Position numbers and translations under genes: made by a program. 57,225 bases of DNA from a bacterium. GTDB taxonomy: Bacteria; Chloroflexota; Dormibacteria; Aeolococcales; Bog-877. Below are positions 7,806 to 16,957 of the stretch, piece after piece. The stretch spans positions 1 to 57,225 of the forward strand of contig JAJYWQ010000020.1 of NCBI GenBank assembly GCA_021791415.1. The letters run 5' to 3'. Every line of letters begins with the position of its first letter. The stretch's first letter is position 1. The notes beneath the pieces were generated by a model that was given only the letters and a program-made list of their open reading frames with translations, searched no databases and was not told the DNA's origin.

Positions 7806-8573
7806 GTGCCCGTGTACTTCGCCAGGGGCGGCGTGCTGACCCCAACGGGCGAGGTGGAGCTGAGGGAGGAGCAGGCTTGGCATCTCGCTCGGGTGCTGAG
7901 AGCCCGGCCTGGTGAGTCCATCCGGGTGGTGGTGGACGGGACGCAGGAGCTGCTGGTCGAACTCTCTGAGGTCTCGGCCGCCCTGGTCCGGGGAAGGGTG
8001 CTTGACGTCCGACCGGCCCGAGGGGAGCCGCGATGCCGGCTGCTGCTGGTCCAGGCCATCCCCAAGGGCTCGGGGATGACCGAGCTCTGCGAGCGCACCT
8101 CCGAGCTGGGGGTCACCTCGATCTGGCCCGTTTTCAGCGAGCGCACGGTACCCCGTCCCGGCCCGGCGGCCAGCGCCGACAGACGGCGGAGGTGGGCTAA
8201 GGTCGCCGGGGAGGCGGCCCAGCTCGCGGGCCGAAGCCGGGCGCCCGAGGTGGAGGAGCCCGCAGGGCTCGATGGCGCCCTCGAGCGGCTCCGGGAACGG
8301 GTGCCAGATGCCCAGCTCTTCGTCTGCCAGCGGGAGCCGGCGGCGGTGGCGCTCACGGCCGCCCCGTATGACCCCTTGCGCCCCGCCGCCGTCCTCATCG
8401 GACCCGAGGGGGGCTGGTCGCCCGGCGAACTCGGTCGGCTCCGCGGCCTGGGCTCGGTCACCGTCTCACTGGGCCCCCGGAACCTCCGGACGGTGGTCGC
8501 CGGCGTGGTGGCGCTGACCCTCCTCCTGGCCCGGGCCGGGGAGTTCGGTCCTCCCCTGGGTGAGCGGGCGTGA
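7806..8573 (+). CDS. rsmE: 16S rRNA (uracil-1498-N3)-methyltransferase RsmE
   Basis: 255 aa SPOUT-class methyltransferase that modifies U1498 in 16S rRNA using SAM. The N-terminal PUA-like part (about 1-70) is followed by the knot domain. That domain shows QAIPKGSGMTELCERTSELG (the catalytic/recognition helix region) and the family hallmark IGPEGGWSPGEL. The third knot element normally reads LGPRILRTETA but here reads LGPRNLRTVVAGVVAL, so the Ile and the Glu are replaced; this is unusual for the family. It starts at GTG 7806, and its TGA overlaps the GTG of the GalT-like gene (GTGA), forming a two-gene operon. Confidence 0.9.
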   Translation: MPVYFARGGVLTPTGEVELREEQAWHLARVLRARPGESIRVVVDGTQELLVELSEVSAALVRGRVLDVRPARGEPRCRLLLVQAIPKGSGMTELCERTSELGVTSIWPVFSERTVPRPGPAASADRRRRWAKVAGEAAQLAGRSRAPEVEEPAGLDGALERLRERVPDAQLFVCQREPAAVALTAAPYDPLRPAAVLIGPEGGWSPGELGRLRGLGSVTVSLGPRNLRTVVAGVVALTLLLARAGEFGPPLGERA

Positions 8574-9625
8574 CTGTGCGCTTCTCCCACCAGTGGCGGA
8601 ACGGCGTTTACCTGTCGCCCGAGGTGGACGGCGGCCCGCGGCGGGTGCGGATCAGGGTCGAGCTGCGCCGTGACCCCCTCACCGGACGCGGTGGACGCGT
8701 GGCCCATTTCCAGGGCTTCCACCTGCGCCGCCCTGACCTGAGCGCCGAGGTGGCGGCCAGCCGACCCCACTGCCCGTTCTGCCCGGACCGGGTGCTGGCC
8801 GTCACCCCCCGCCTGGACCCTCCTGTGGATGGCGCCTTTCGGGTGGTCGAGGGGGAGTCCGTCCTCTTTCCGAACATCTCTCCGTACGATCGGCGCAGCG
8901 CCGTCGTGGTGCTGTCCCGGGCGCACTACCTGGCGCCCGAGGACATTCGGCCCCACCACCTGGTTGACGGGATGCGGGCGGCCCAGCGCTACCTGGAGGC
9001 TCCGGGCACCCTGCGCCGACGCGACTTCGGGCTGGTCACCTGGAACTACATGCCCCTCGCGGGTGCGACCCAGGTGCACCCCCACCTCCAGGTGTTTGCC
9101 ACAGACCGCCCCGGGCGGCTGCTCGAGGACGAGGTGGCCGCCAGCCTACGGTACCGGCGGCGCTTCGGCCGTTCGTATTGGGAGGAGCTGGTGGAGGCTG
9201 AGTTTCAGCTCCAGGAGCGCTGGGTCGCCCGGGGCCGCCACAGCGTCTGGCTGACCCCCTTCGTCTCCCGCAGCGTGGTCTCCGACCTGATGGTGGTCTT
9301 CCCGGAGAAGGCCCTGCTCTCGGACCTTTCGTCGGCCGACCTGGAGGAGTTCGCTCGTGGCTTGTCGGCCGCCCTTCAGCAGCTGGCGGCAGAGGGGGTA
9401 GTGAGCTTCAACCTCGCCTTCTACCCCTCTCGGGGCGACTCCCCGGCCCCGGCGGTGTGGCTGCACGCCCGCCTCTCGCCGCGCATCCACTTCAACCCGG
9501 CCATCGGCGGGTCGGACGCCACGGTCTGGCAGCATCTGCTGGACGAGCCGTTCATGGTGCGGAGCCCAGAGCGGCTGGCCGAATTCCTCCGGCCGGCCGT
9601 TTCCGAGGCCCTGGCCGAGGGGTGA
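8570..9625 (+). CDS. Galactose-1-phosphate uridylyltransferase-like HIT-superfamily protein
   Basis: 351 aa. It has the GalT architecture: a CPFC zinc pair at 68-71, then the nucleotidyl-transfer motif HPHLQ at 170-174 whose His is uridylylated in GalT. It continues with a second HIT-like half containing WLTPFVSR and a late histidine in RIHFNP. It could be true GalT (UDP-glucose + Gal-1-P) or a related nucleotidylyltransferase or phosphorylase such as an ADP-sugar/Ap4A type; no galK or galE is nearby to decide. The start codon GTG overlaps the rsmE stop, so translation is coupled. A hairpin follows the stop. Confidence 0.75.
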   Translation: MTVRFSHQWRNGVYLSPEVDGGPRRVRIRVELRRDPLTGRGGRVAHFQGFHLRRPDLSAEVAASRPHCPFCPDRVLAVTPRLDPPVDGAFRVVEGESVLFPNISPYDRRSAVVVLSRAHYLAPEDIRPHHLVDGMRAAQRYLEAPGTLRRRDFGLVTWNYMPLAGATQVHPHLQVFATDRPGRLLEDEVAASLRYRRRFGRSYWEELVEAEFQLQERWVARGRHSVWLTPFVSRSVVSDLMVVFPEKALLSDLSSADLEEFARGLSAALQQLAAEGVVSFNLAFYPSRGDSPAPAVWLHARLSPRIHFNPAIGGSDATVWQHLLDEPFMVRSPERLAEFLRPAVSEALAEG

Positions 9626-9627
9626 GG

Positions 9628-9654
9628 GCGGGGCGGCCCAGGCGGCCGCCCCGC
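9628..9654. terminator. Bidirectional terminator-like hairpin
   Basis: A perfect 11-bp GC stem (GCGGGGCGGCC / GGCCGCCCCGC) with a 5-nt loop, centred between the convergent GalT-like and hsp20 stops. No U-tract follows, so termination is inferred from position and stem strength. Confidence 0.6.
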
Positions 9655-9659
9655 GCCGG

Positions 9660-10166
9660 TCAGCTCTGCGAGGCGGGGGCCTCTAAGACCTGTGGCTCGG
9701 GCTGCTCCCCGGTGGCCACCGGGATCCGCCGGGGCGCCGGGGCCTCGACGCGCGGCAGGTGCACGGTGAGCACCCCGTTCTGGAAGGTGGCTCGGATCTC
9801 ATCCTCCTTCACATCCGCGGGAAGGGTGAGCTGGCGAACGAATGAGTAGTTGGCCCGCTCCCGCCGGAGGTAGGTGCCCTCGGCCTGAGTTCCGTCGGCC
9901 TTCCTCTCCCCACGCAGGGTGAGGATGCCCTGGTCGGCGGTGATCTCCACCTCCTGGGGGCTGAAGCCCGGGATGGAAGCCTCGACCAGGAACTCCCTGT
10001 CAGTCTGCCGGATGTCCAGGGGCAGGTAGGCGGTGGGCGCCACCGTGGTCGTGCCCCGGCCGCTTCCGGATGTCAGTAGTGGGGTACCGGAGAAGGCCTC
10101 GTTGACCCACCGGGCCATCTCGTTCTGCAAGTTGAAGAGATCACTCCACGGATCCCAACGTGCCAT
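9660..10166 (-). CDS. Small heat-shock protein Hsp20 (alpha-crystallin family)
   Basis: 168 aa ATP-independent chaperone that holds unfolding proteins. The N-terminal arm is DPWSDLFNLQNEM. The alpha-crystallin domain runs from about 50 (YLPLDIRQTDREFLVEASIPG) to about 145, ending in the conserved FQNGVLTVHLP. The I-x-I/V oligomerisation motif is RIPV in the tail. The ATG at 10166 has AGGTGA upstream. It is separate from the hrcA-grpE-dnaJ operon just upstream and faces the same way. A 12-bp palindrome lies in its upstream region. Confidence 0.93.
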   Translation of the reverse strand: MARWDPWSDLFNLQNEMARWVNEAFSGTPLLTSGSGRGTTTVAPTAYLPLDIRQTDREFLVEASIPGFSPQEVEITADQGILTLRGERKADGTQAEGTYLRRERANYSFVRQLTLPADVKEDEIRATFQNGVLTVHLPRVEAPAPRRIPVATGEQPEPQVLEAPASQS

Positions 10167-10213
10167 CGAATATCACCTCCCAACTCAAGTAAACCGCTGT
10201 CCTAGTGCCGGGA

Positions 10214-10225
10214 GATTCGCGAATC
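10214..10225. promoter_or_regulatory. 12-bp perfect palindrome upstream of hsp20
   Basis: GATTCGCGAATC, a perfect inverted repeat about 48 bp upstream of the hsp20 ATG. It could be a regulator-binding site. A CTTGAGT half-site like that of HspR HAIR operators lies nearer the gene, near 10184, but its partner half is missing. Confidence 0.35.
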
Positions 10226-10244
10226 CCACCATGTTCCATACCCC

Positions 10245-10256
10245 CGCCTTCGGGCG
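10245..10256 (-). terminator. Small hairpin after dnaJ
   Basis: CGCC-CGAA-GGCG stem-loop 12 nt past the dnaJ stop, followed by a G-run rather than a U-tract. It is a weak terminator candidate for the hrcA-grpE-dnaJ operon. Confidence 0.35.
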
Positions 10257-10267
10257 TCCAAACACGC

Positions 10268-11380
10268 TCAGATGCCGATGGCGTCCTTGAGGTGCTCGAA
10301 GAAGCCGCGGCGCACGGGATGCGGCTTGCCGTCGGGGGGAGAAAGCTCGCGGAGGAGGTGCCGCTGCCGTTCGGTGAGCTTGGTGGGGATCACCACCCTC
10401 AGTCGCACCACCTGGTCGCCCCGCCGACCGGTGCGGGGGTCGGGCGCCCCCCTTCCCGGGATGCGCAGCTGCTCCCCGTACTGGGTGCCCGGCTTGATGG
10501 TGATCGTCGCCGACCCGTCCACCGTGGGCACCTCGACCGTGTCTCCCAGGGCAGCTTGGGAGACGGTGATCGGGCAGTCGTAGAGGATGGTCATCCCACG
10601 CCGGGTGAGCAGGTCATGCGGGCGCACGTTGATAACCAGGAAGAGGTCTCCGGGGGTGCCTCCGCGCGGTCCAGCAGCTCCCTCCCCGGGCACCCTCACC
10701 TGCATCTCGCTGTCCACCCCGGCCGGGATCTGGACCTCGATCGACTTTCGCTGGTCGACCACCCCCTGCCCGTGACAGGCGGGGCAGGGGGATTCGATCA
10801 CCTGCCCCTCGCCGCGGCAGCGCGGGCAGGGCTCCACGGTGACCATCTGGCCCAGCAGCGACTGCCGCACCCTCTGGACCTGTCCCCGTCCCTGGCACTC
10901 GGTGCAGGTGGTGGGTGAGGTGCCCCGCTGGGCGCCGGTGCCACCGCACTCCTCGCAGGCCGCGGGCTTGGTGACCTCGAAGGTGCGTGTCACCCCCCGC
11001 ACGGCCTCCTCGAAGCCGATGCTCACCTGCAGGCGTAGGTCGGCGCCGCGCCGGGGCCCGCTGCGGCCCCGGCCCACCTGCCCCCCGCCGAAGAACATGT
11101 CGAAGAGGTCGAAGGCGGACTGGAAGTTGAAGCCCCCGGGCGAGCCGAATCCGTCCCCCGCCTGTCCGAAGGTGTCGTACTGGCGCCGGCGGGCAGGGTC
11201 GGAGAGCACCTGGTAGGCCTCGCCCACCTCCTTGAACCGCTCCTCGGCCGCGGGGTCCCCGCTGTTGCGATCGGGGTGGTAGCGCATGGCCAGGGTGCGG
11301 TAGGCGCGCTTCAGCTCCTCGGGGCTGGCGCTGCGGTCCACCCCCAGCACCTCGTAGTAGTCGCGCCGCGTCTGGGGCAT
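10268..11380 (-). CDS. dnaJ: Chaperone DnaJ (type I)
   Basis: 370 aa Hsp40 co-chaperone of DnaK. The J domain occupies 1-70 with HPD at 35-37. A short Gly/Phe-rich region follows (GFGSPGGFNF), then four zinc-finger repeats: CEECGGTG, CTECQGRG, CPRCRGEG and CPACHGQG. The C-terminal substrate-binding barrels follow and the protein ends in EHLKDAIGI. All four CxxCxGxG motifs are intact. The ATG overlaps the grpE stop by one base (TGATG). DnaK itself is not in the window. Confidence 0.97.
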   Translation of the reverse strand: MPQTRRDYYEVLGVDRSASPEELKRAYRTLAMRYHPDRNSGDPAAEERFKEVGEAYQVLSDPARRRQYDTFGQAGDGFGSPGGFNFQSAFDLFDMFFGGGQVGRGRSGPRRGADLRLQVSIGFEEAVRGVTRTFEVTKPAACEECGGTGAQRGTSPTTCTECQGRGQVQRVRQSLLGQMVTVEPCPRCRGEGQVIESPCPACHGQGVVDQRKSIEVQIPAGVDSEMQVRVPGEGAAGPRGGTPGDLFLVINVRPHDLLTRRGMTILYDCPITVSQAALGDTVEVPTVDGSATITIKPGTQYGEQLRIPGRGAPDPRTGRRGDQVVRLRVVIPTKLTERQRHLLRELSPPDGKPHPVRRGFFEHLKDAIGI

Positions 11381-11964
11381 CAGCCGGACCCAGCCTCGAA
11401 CAGCTCCTCGCCAGGACCAGCCGCATCAGCCGGATCATCCGACGCTCCCCGGTCCCCGCCCGCGGTCGCCCCCCCACCCACTGCCACCTGGGCGGCCCGC
11501 ACCACCCGGTCATGCAGGCGGTACCCAGGCAGGTACTCGGACACCACCTGGCCCGCCGGCTGCCCCGGGACGGTGGCCACCGCCTCGTGGAGCCGAGGGT
11601 CGAACAGCTCACCGACAGCCGGGATGCGCTCCACCCCTTCAGAGCGCAGGGCCTCCTCGAGCTGACGCACCGTCAGTCTCAACCCCTCTGCCAGCCCATC
11701 GGCGGCGTCCTCGGGGATGTGGCTCAGGGCTCGCTCCAGGTTGTCCAGCACCGGCAGGATGGCCCGGAGCAGGCCAGCCGCGCCGTACCGCGCCTGCTCC
11801 TGCGCCTCCTGCGCCCGGCGGCGCTTGAAGTTCTCGAAGTCGGCCGCCAGACGGACATAGGACTCCCGGGTCCGTTCCAGCTCCTCAACCGGGTCGGGTG
11901 CCTCTGCCGGGACGGCATCGGGGCGCTGAAACTCAGGCTCGCCGTCGCCGGTCGGCTCGGGCAT
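11380..11964 (-). CDS. grpE: Nucleotide exchange factor GrpE
   Basis: 194 aa from ATG 11964. An acidic, Pro-rich N-terminus leads into the long helix VRLAADFENFKRRRAQEAQE, the GrpE dimer helix. Then comes LLRAILPVLDNLERAL and the C-terminal beta domain with FDPRLHEAVATVP and VSEYLPGYRLHDRVVRAAQVAV. It exchanges ADP on DnaK. ATG 11964 is preferred over GTG 11991 because AGGAGG sits 9 nt upstream of the ATG. A further Gly/Ala/Asp-rich tail (GGGATAGGDRGASDD) is low complexity. Operon: hrcA upstream, dnaJ downstream. Confidence 0.96.
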   Translation of the reverse strand: MPEPTGDGEPEFQRPDAVPAEAPDPVEELERTRESYVRLAADFENFKRRRAQEAQEQARYGAAGLLRAILPVLDNLERALSHIPEDAADGLAEGLRLTVRQLEEALRSEGVERIPAVGELFDPRLHEAVATVPGQPAGQVVSEYLPGYRLHDRVVRAAQVAVGGGATAGGDRGASDDPADAAGPGEELFEAGSG

Positions 11965-11994
11965 GGGCGCTTCCTCCTGGTTAACGTCCACAGC

Positions 11995-13002
11995 TCAGGC
12001 CAGAACCCGGGCGAGAGCCTCTCCGGTCACCTGTGAGATCAGCTGCAAGCGAGCGGCGACCCGGGCGTAGCGGATGCGGGTCGGACCGACCACACCGACC
12101 GTCCCCCAGAGCTGGGTACCCACACGATAGCTGGTCAGGACAAGGCTGCAGTCCTGGAGCTCCTCCAGGCTGTTCTCGTGGCCGATCACGACCTGGACCC
12201 CGGACTGGGGCGCCAGCTGGCTCACCACCGCGGCCAGGATCCGCTGCGCCTCGAGGACCTCCAGCACCACCCGCAGCCGGTTGGGGTCCTCGAACTCGGG
12301 GTTGCGGACTAGGTTCCGCACCCCGTCATGCAGGACCAGCGCCGAGCGGTTCTCCAGCTGTCGGAGCCCGGCCCCAACCTCCAGGACCACCGCCCGCGGC
12401 ACGACCTCCGGCATGGCACAGGCCTCCAGCTCCTCCGCGGTCATGCCCGCCCCCACCCGGTTGAGCACCTCGGTCAGGGTGTTGAGAGCCTCCTGGTCCA
12501 GGGTGGGATCCACCTCCACGGTCCGCTGCTGGGCTCGGCGACCACTGCCGACCACGACCACCAGGGCCTGGCCGGGGCGGGTGGACACCAGCTGGGCCCG
12601 CGCCAGCCGACTGCTCCCCTCGGCCGGGCCCGTCACCAGAGCCACGTTGTCGCTCAGCCTGCTGAGCGTCGCCGCGGCCAGCTCCAGGATCGCCTCGACG
12701 TCCGGCTCCACCTCCATGAATCGCTGGCGGACCTGGCGTCGCAGCACCGGCTCGACGATCTCCTGGGGAAGTAGGAAGTCGACGAAGTAGCGGTAACCCA
12801 TGTCCGTCGGCACCCTCCCGGCTGAGGGGTGTGGCTGGGCCAGGAAGCCGTCGTCGACCAGCTCGGACAGCTCGTTGCGGATGGTCGCTGAGCTGAGCTC
12901 CATGAAGTAGCGCGCCGCGAGGACGTGGGAGCCTACCGGGACCACCGTCTCGGTGTAGTCGGAAACCACCGCCTGAAGAATGCGCTCTTTGCGTCCGTCC
13001 AT
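11995..13002 (-). CDS. hrcA: Heat-inducible transcription repressor HrcA
   Basis: 335 aa repressor of class I heat-shock genes. The N-terminal winged helix contains ELSSATIRNELSELVDDGFL and PHPSAGRVPTDMGYRYFVD, both diagnostic. The GAF-like dimer domain and the C-terminal VVGPTRIRYARVAARLQLIS block follow. A perfect CIRCE inverted repeat lies 26 nt upstream of the ATG, so the operon hrcA-grpE-dnaJ should be autoregulated by HrcA together with GroEL. Overlap and spacing to grpE are tight. Confidence 0.97.
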   Translation of the reverse strand: MDGRKERILQAVVSDYTETVVPVGSHVLAARYFMELSSATIRNELSELVDDGFLAQPHPSAGRVPTDMGYRYFVDFLLPQEIVEPVLRRQVRQRFMEVEPDVEAILELAAATLSRLSDNVALVTGPAEGSSRLARAQLVSTRPGQALVVVVGSGRRAQQRTVEVDPTLDQEALNTLTEVLNRVGAGMTAEELEACAMPEVVPRAVVLEVGAGLRQLENRSALVLHDGVRNLVRNPEFEDPNRLRVVLEVLEAQRILAAVVSQLAPQSGVQVVIGHENSLEELQDCSLVLTSYRVGTQLWGTVGVVGPTRIRYARVAARLQLISQVTGEALARVLA

Positions 13003-13027
13003 TGTCCCGATCTCGGAAGATGCCTCT

Positions 13028-13058
13028 GCTTAGCACTCTCCAACTCGGAGTGCTAAGC
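13028..13058. promoter_or_regulatory. CIRCE operator
   Basis: Perfect consensus TTAGCACTC-N9-GAGTGCTAA at 13030-13056. Two extra complementary base pairs flank it on each side, making 11-bp arms. It is the HrcA binding site for the hrcA-grpE-dnaJ operon. Confidence 0.97.
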
Positions 13059-13060
13059 GG

Positions 13061-13066
13061 AGTCTA
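13061..13066 (-). promoter_or_regulatory. -10 box of the hrcA operon
   Basis: TAGACT on the minus strand directly upstream of CIRCE. The start of transcription would fall inside the operator, the classic arrangement for HrcA repression. Confidence 0.6.
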
Positions 13067-13097
13067 ACACGGGTGTTCGGCCGCCTCCCCCGGCAAA

Positions 13098-13103
13098 TAG
13101 AAT
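13098..13103 (+). promoter_or_regulatory. -10 box, leaderless VIT1-type gene promoter
   Basis: TAGAAT followed by exactly 6 nt and the ATG at 13110. Confidence 0.6.
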
Positions 13104-13109
13104 CGCGAC

Positions 13110-13919
13110 ATGGTCAGGCGCACGCCCCCCGATGTCGGCCCCGTTCGCGCCGGCCGGGCCCAGGCGCTCAACCCCTTCCGGGTCCGGCATCCCACCGAAA
13201 CCACCCGCGAGGACCTCGCGCGGCGGGCGAGCATCCGGGAGGTGGTGTTCGGCATGCAGGACGGGCTGCTCACCACCCTGGGCCTCACCACCGGGGTCGC
13301 CACCGCCACGGCAGGAGCGGCGGTCTCGCACACCACCATCCTGATAGCCGGGATCGCCGGCGCGCTGGCGGGGATGGTCTCGATGGGGACGGGGGCCTAT
13401 CTCGCCGCCGTGGCGGAGAGAGACCTGAAGGAGGCCGCCATCCACCAGGAGCTTGCCGAGCTCGAGAGCCAGCCCCAGGAGGAGCACGAGGAGATGGTGG
13501 CCATCCTGGTGGAGAGCGGGGTTCCCGCCGCCACCGCTGACGGTCTCAGTCGGGAACTGGCCCGCTTCCCCCGCCTCTGGGAGCAGACCCACATCGAGAA
13601 GGAGCTGGGCATCGCAGGCACCGACCAGGAGAACCCCGTCCGAGACGCCCTGGTGATGGGGGTCACCTTCCTGCTCGGGTCGATTGTCCCCATCGTTCCC
13701 TACGTCGCCCTCTCGGGCGTCGCGGCCGTGCTGTTGTCCCTCGGGCTGTCGGCGCTGGCGCTGGGAGGGGTGGGCGCGGCCAAGTCCAAGGTGGTGGGGC
13801 ACCCCCTCTGGCGGGGCGCCGTTCAGGTCATGGGGGTGGGTTGCGCGGCAGCCCTTGCCGGCTACATTCTCGGCGTCCTCATGCCCCACGTGTTCGGGCT
13901 GCGCCTGCCCCCGGCGTGA
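13110..13919 (+). CDS. VIT1/CCC1-family iron/manganese transporter
   Basis: 269 aa membrane protein. A soluble N-terminus (1-40) leads to REVVFGMQDGLLTTLGLTTGVA, the family's first helix and metal-site region, then a second helix and GMVSMGTGAYLAAVAERDL. A cytosolic Glu-rich helical domain (HEEMVAILVESG and nearby) matches the metal-binding domain of VIT1. Three C-terminal helices follow (FLLGSIVPIVPYVAL, AAVLLSLGLSALALGGVGAAKS, and the last ending near HVFGLRL). It probably exports or stores Fe2+ or Mn2+ by H+ antiport. The ATG is leaderless-type. The stop abuts the hemW stop with no gap (convergent). Confidence 0.88.
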   Translation: MVRRTPPDVGPVRAGRAQALNPFRVRHPTETTREDLARRASIREVVFGMQDGLLTTLGLTTGVATATAGAAVSHTTILIAGIAGALAGMVSMGTGAYLAAVAERDLKEAAIHQELAELESQPQEEHEEMVAILVESGVPAATADGLSRELARFPRLWEQTHIEKELGIAGTDQENPVRDALVMGVTFLLGSIVPIVPYVALSGVAAVLLSLGLSALALGGVGAAKSKVVGHPLWRGAVQVMGVGCAAALAGYILGVLMPHVFGLRLPPA

Positions 13920-15098
13920 TCAGGCCGCAATCAGCTCCAGGGTGAGGCGGTCGAGGATCTCCATACCCTCGGGGGTCGCCCGCACCCTGCCGCCATCCAC
14001 CTCGAGCCAGCCGTGGACGGCGAGCCGCCGGGAGACCGCCAGCAGCCGTTCGTCGGCGACATCCACCCCCTCCGTGAGCCTCAGCCCCAGGGCCAGCCGC
14101 TCCAATCTCAGTTGAGAGTCGTCCAGCTGCTCGCTCCCGCGGATGCCGGCCGTGCCTTGGCCCACGACGCGGGCATAGGTGGCGGCGTCCCGGTAATGCC
14201 AGTAGCGGACGCCCGCGGCGCGCCCGACCGGCAGTCCGAGGGCGCCGGCCGCCGGCCCCCCCAGGAATCCGTGGGATCCGGCGCCCAGCGCCAGGTAGGT
14301 GCCTCCCCTCCAGTAGTTGAGGTTGTGGCGGGACTGGCACCCGGGCCGGCTGTAGTTGGACACCTCGTAGCGGGTGAGGCCGGCCACCAGCAGCCTGGCC
14401 CGGGCCGAGCGGAGCTGCTCCAGGGCCTCCGCCTCGGCGACCTGCTGGCAGCGCCCCGAGTCCACCAACCTCTGGGCCGTGGTGCCGGGCTCCAGGGTCA
14501 GCTCGTAGCACGAGAGGTGGTCCGGCTGGAACTGGAGAACCCGCTCCAACCCGTCCAGGAAGGCCCCGGTGGACTGACCGGGGATGGCGAACATGAGGTC
14601 GCAGCTGAGCTGCGGGATGCCGGATTCGCGCAGCCAGCCCAGGGCATTCAGGCCGAGCTCGGCATCGTGGCCTCGGCCCAACCAGCGCAGGATGGGGTCG
14701 GAGAGGCTCTGGATCCCGAGGGAGGCGCGGGTGATCCCCATCCCGGCCCACTCCCGGGCCGCGGCTTCGGATACCTCCTCAGGGTTGGCCTCCAGGGTCA
14801 CCTCACAGCCATCCGCCACGGGGAAGCCCGCGGCCACCGCCTCCAGCAGCCTTGCCAACCGCGACGGACCGAGGAGGGAGGGGGTGCCGCCACCTAGGTG
14901 GATCGTCTTGAGGGGCTCGTCGGCCAAGGCGGTACGGCTCACGAAGCGCAGCTCCGCGAGCAGGGCGTCCAGGTATCTGTCCTGCAGGTTCGGGCCGGAG
15001 ACCGAGATCGCGAAGTCGCAGTAGGTGCAGCGCCGGCGGCAGAAGGGAAGGTGCACGTAGAGGGACGTGGGGGGCCCCAAGCGATCGTCAGCGGTCAA
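13920..15098 (-). CDS. hemW: Heme chaperone HemW (radical SAM, HemN-like)
   Basis: 392 aa radical-SAM protein. The 4Fe-4S motif is CRRRCTYC near residue 20. It is followed by [11 protein letters not shown] (SAM GGGTP loop), [24 protein letters not shown] and [10 protein letters not shown], all standard for HemW. The extra N-terminal and HemN-specific cysteines are absent, so a heme-transfer chaperone is more likely than coproporphyrinogen dehydrogenase. It starts at TTG 15098, overlapping the lepA stop by 11 bp, the common lepA-hemW pair that often precedes hrcA-grpE-dnaK-dnaJ in Gram-positive bacteria. Confidence 0.92.
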   Translation of the reverse strand: MTADDRLGPPTSLYVHLPFCRRRCTYCDFAISVSGPNLQDRYLDALLAELRFVSRTALADEPLKTIHLGGGTPSLLGPSRLARLLEAVAAGFPVADGCEVTLEANPEEVSEAAAREWAGMGITRASLGIQSLSDPILRWLGRGHDAELGLNALGWLRESGIPQLSCDLMFAIPGQSTGAFLDGLERVLQFQPDHLSCYELTLEPGTTAQRLVDSGRCQQVAEAEALEQLRSARARLLVAGLTRYEVSNYSRPGCQSRHNLNYWRGGTYLALGAGSHGFLGGPAAGALGLPVGRAAGVRYWHYRDAATYARVVGQGTAGIRGSEQLDDSQLRLERLALGLRLTEGVDVADERLLAVSRRLAVHGWLEVDGGRVRATPEGMEILDRLTLELIAA

Positions 15099-16893
15099 TG
15101 GTGAGCACCGCCATGAAGGCCTCCTGGGGAATCTCCACGCTCCCCACCCGCTTCATCCGCTGCTTTCCCTCCCGCTGCTTCTCGAGAAGCTTGCGCTTGC
15201 GGGTGATGTCACCCCCGTAGCACTTGGCCAGCACATCCTTGCGGAGGGCTGGGATGGTCTCCCGGGCCACCACCTTGCCACCCACCGCCGCCTGGAGGGC
15301 GACCTCGAAGAGCTGCCGTGGGATGACCTCCTTCATGCGCCGAACCAGCCTCTTACCTTGGCCCTGGGCCTGACCGCGGTGGACGATGGTGGAGAGGGCG
15401 TCCACCGAGTTGCCGGCCACCAGGACGTCCAACTTCACCAGCTGCTCCGGGCGGTACCCGGCAAGCTCATAGTCCATGGAGGCGTATCCCCGGCTGCGGG
15501 ACTTCAGCTGGTCGTAGAAGTCGTGGATGATCTCCCCCAAGGGGAGGTCATAGGTGAGCAAGGCGCGGTCCCCTACCTGGTACTCCAGGTGGCGGAACTC
15601 GCCGCGCCGCTCCTGGCAGAGTTCCATGATCCCGCCCAGGTACTCCCGGGGCGTCACCACCTCCAGCTTGACGCGCGGCTCCTCAATCGAGACAACCTGG
15701 GAGGGATCCGGCAGCTGGTCCGGGTTGTCGATCTCCAGCTGCTGGCCGTCCCTGAGGTTGACCCGGTAGGCGACCGACGGTGCGGTGGTGATGAGCTCCA
15801 GACCGAACTCGCGCTCCAGCCGCTCCTGGACGATCTCCATGTGCAACAGGCCGAGGAACCCACACCTGAAGCCGAAGCCCAGAGCGGCGGAAGTCTCGGG
15901 CTCGAACACCAGGGCGGCGTCGTTCAGTTGCAGGCGATCCAGGGCCTCCTTGAGGTCGGGGTAGTCGTCGCTGTCGATTGGAAAGAGGCCGGCCCAGACC
16001 ATGGGGCTGGCCTGGCGGTAGCCCGGCAGCGGCTGGGTGGCGGGCCGCTGGGCCTCGGTGATGGTGTCCCCCACCTTGCTGTCCCGGACATTCCGGATGG
16101 AGGCGATGAGATAGCCGACCTCCCCGGCGGCCAGCTCCGCCACCTCCTCCATGCCCGGCCGGAAGCATCCCACCTCGTCAACCGTGAAGACGCCCTGGCC
16201 GGCCATCATCCGAATCTGGGTTCCTGGACGAAGGCGCCCCTCGAAGACGCGCACGTAGACCACCACCCCGCGGTAGGGGTCGTACTTACAGTCGAAGATG
16301 AGAGCCCGCAGCGGCAGGCTGTCGTCGCCGATGGGGGCCGGGAGCTGGTTGACCACGGCCTCAAGCACCTCGCCGACCCCCGCTCCGGTGCGGGCCGAGA
16401 CCAGAAGGCAGCGATCTCTGGCTATGCCGATCACCGACTCCACCTCGGCCGCCACCCGCTCGGGTTCGGCCTGGGGCAGGTCGATCTTGTTGATGACGGG
16501 GACGATCTCCAGGTTCAGCTCCATGGCCTTGTAGACGTTGGCCAGGGTCTGAGCCTCGATCCCCTGGCTGGCATCGACCACCAGGAGCGCCCCCTCGCAC
16601 GCCGCCAGGGCCCGCGACACCTCGTACGCGAAGTCGACGTGGCCGGGGGTGTCTATGAGGTTCAACTCATAGTCGAGTCCATCCGCGGCGCGGTAGGGCA
16701 TGCGCACCGCCTGGGCCTTGATGGTGATCCCCCGCTCCCGCTCCAGGTCCATGGTGTCCAGGACCTGCTCGGTCATCTCCCTCGGGGCCACGGTCCCGGT
16801 GGCCTCCAGGAGCCGGTCCGCCAGGGTCGACTTTCCGTGATCGATATGGGCGATGATCGAGAAGTTGCGAATCCGCTCGCTCGGGATGCCCAT
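15088..16893 (-). CDS. lepA: Elongation factor 4 (LepA)
   Basis: 601 aa translational GTPase, normal length. G1 is [19 protein letters not shown]; switch regions and G3 are in [19 protein letters not shown]4 [11 protein letters not shown] (PVINKIDL) and G5 SARTG follow. The EF-G-like domains and the LepA-specific C-terminal domain come next ([25 protein letters not shown] is its diagnostic stretch, cited in parts: [16 protein letters not shown]). It acts in ribosome biogenesis or back-translocation. ATG 16893 lies 10 nt after a GATAAT box. Confidence 0.98.
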   Translation of the reverse strand: MGIPSERIRNFSIIAHIDHGKSTLADRLLEATGTVAPREMTEQVLDTMDLERERGITIKAQAVRMPYRAADGLDYELNLIDTPGHVDFAYEVSRALAACEGALLVVDASQGIEAQTLANVYKAMELNLEIVPVINKIDLPQAEPERVAAEVESVIGIARDRCLLVSARTGAGVGEVLEAVVNQLPAPIGDDSLPLRALIFDCKYDPYRGVVVYVRVFEGRLRPGTQIRMMAGQGVFTVDEVGCFRPGMEEVAELAAGEVGYLIASIRNVRDSKVGDTITEAQRPATQPLPGYRQASPMVWAGLFPIDSDDYPDLKEALDRLQLNDAALVFEPETSAALGFGFRCGFLGLLHMEIVQERLEREFGLELITTAPSVAYRVNLRDGQQLEIDNPDQLPDPSQVVSIEEPRVKLEVVTPREYLGGIMELCQERRGEFRHLEYQVGDRALLTYDLPLGEIIHDFYDQLKSRSRGYASMDYELAGYRPEQLVKLDVLVAGNSVDALSTIVHRGQAQGQGKRLVRRMKEVIPRQLFEVALQAAVGGKVVARETIPALRKDVLAKCYGGDITRKRKLLEKQREGKQRMKRVGSVEIPQEAFMAVLTIDR

Positions 16894-16903
16894 CTGGCTT
16901 CCG

Positions 16904-16909
16904 ATTATC
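16904..16909 (-). promoter_or_regulatory. -10 box of lepA-hemW
   Basis: GATAAT on the minus strand, 10 nt before the lepA ATG, implying a 5' leader of only a few nucleotides. Confidence 0.5.
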
Positions 16910-16957
16910 CCGAAGGGATGGTCGCCGCCCCGCGCTCAGCCCTCGGCCCCGCCCGGT

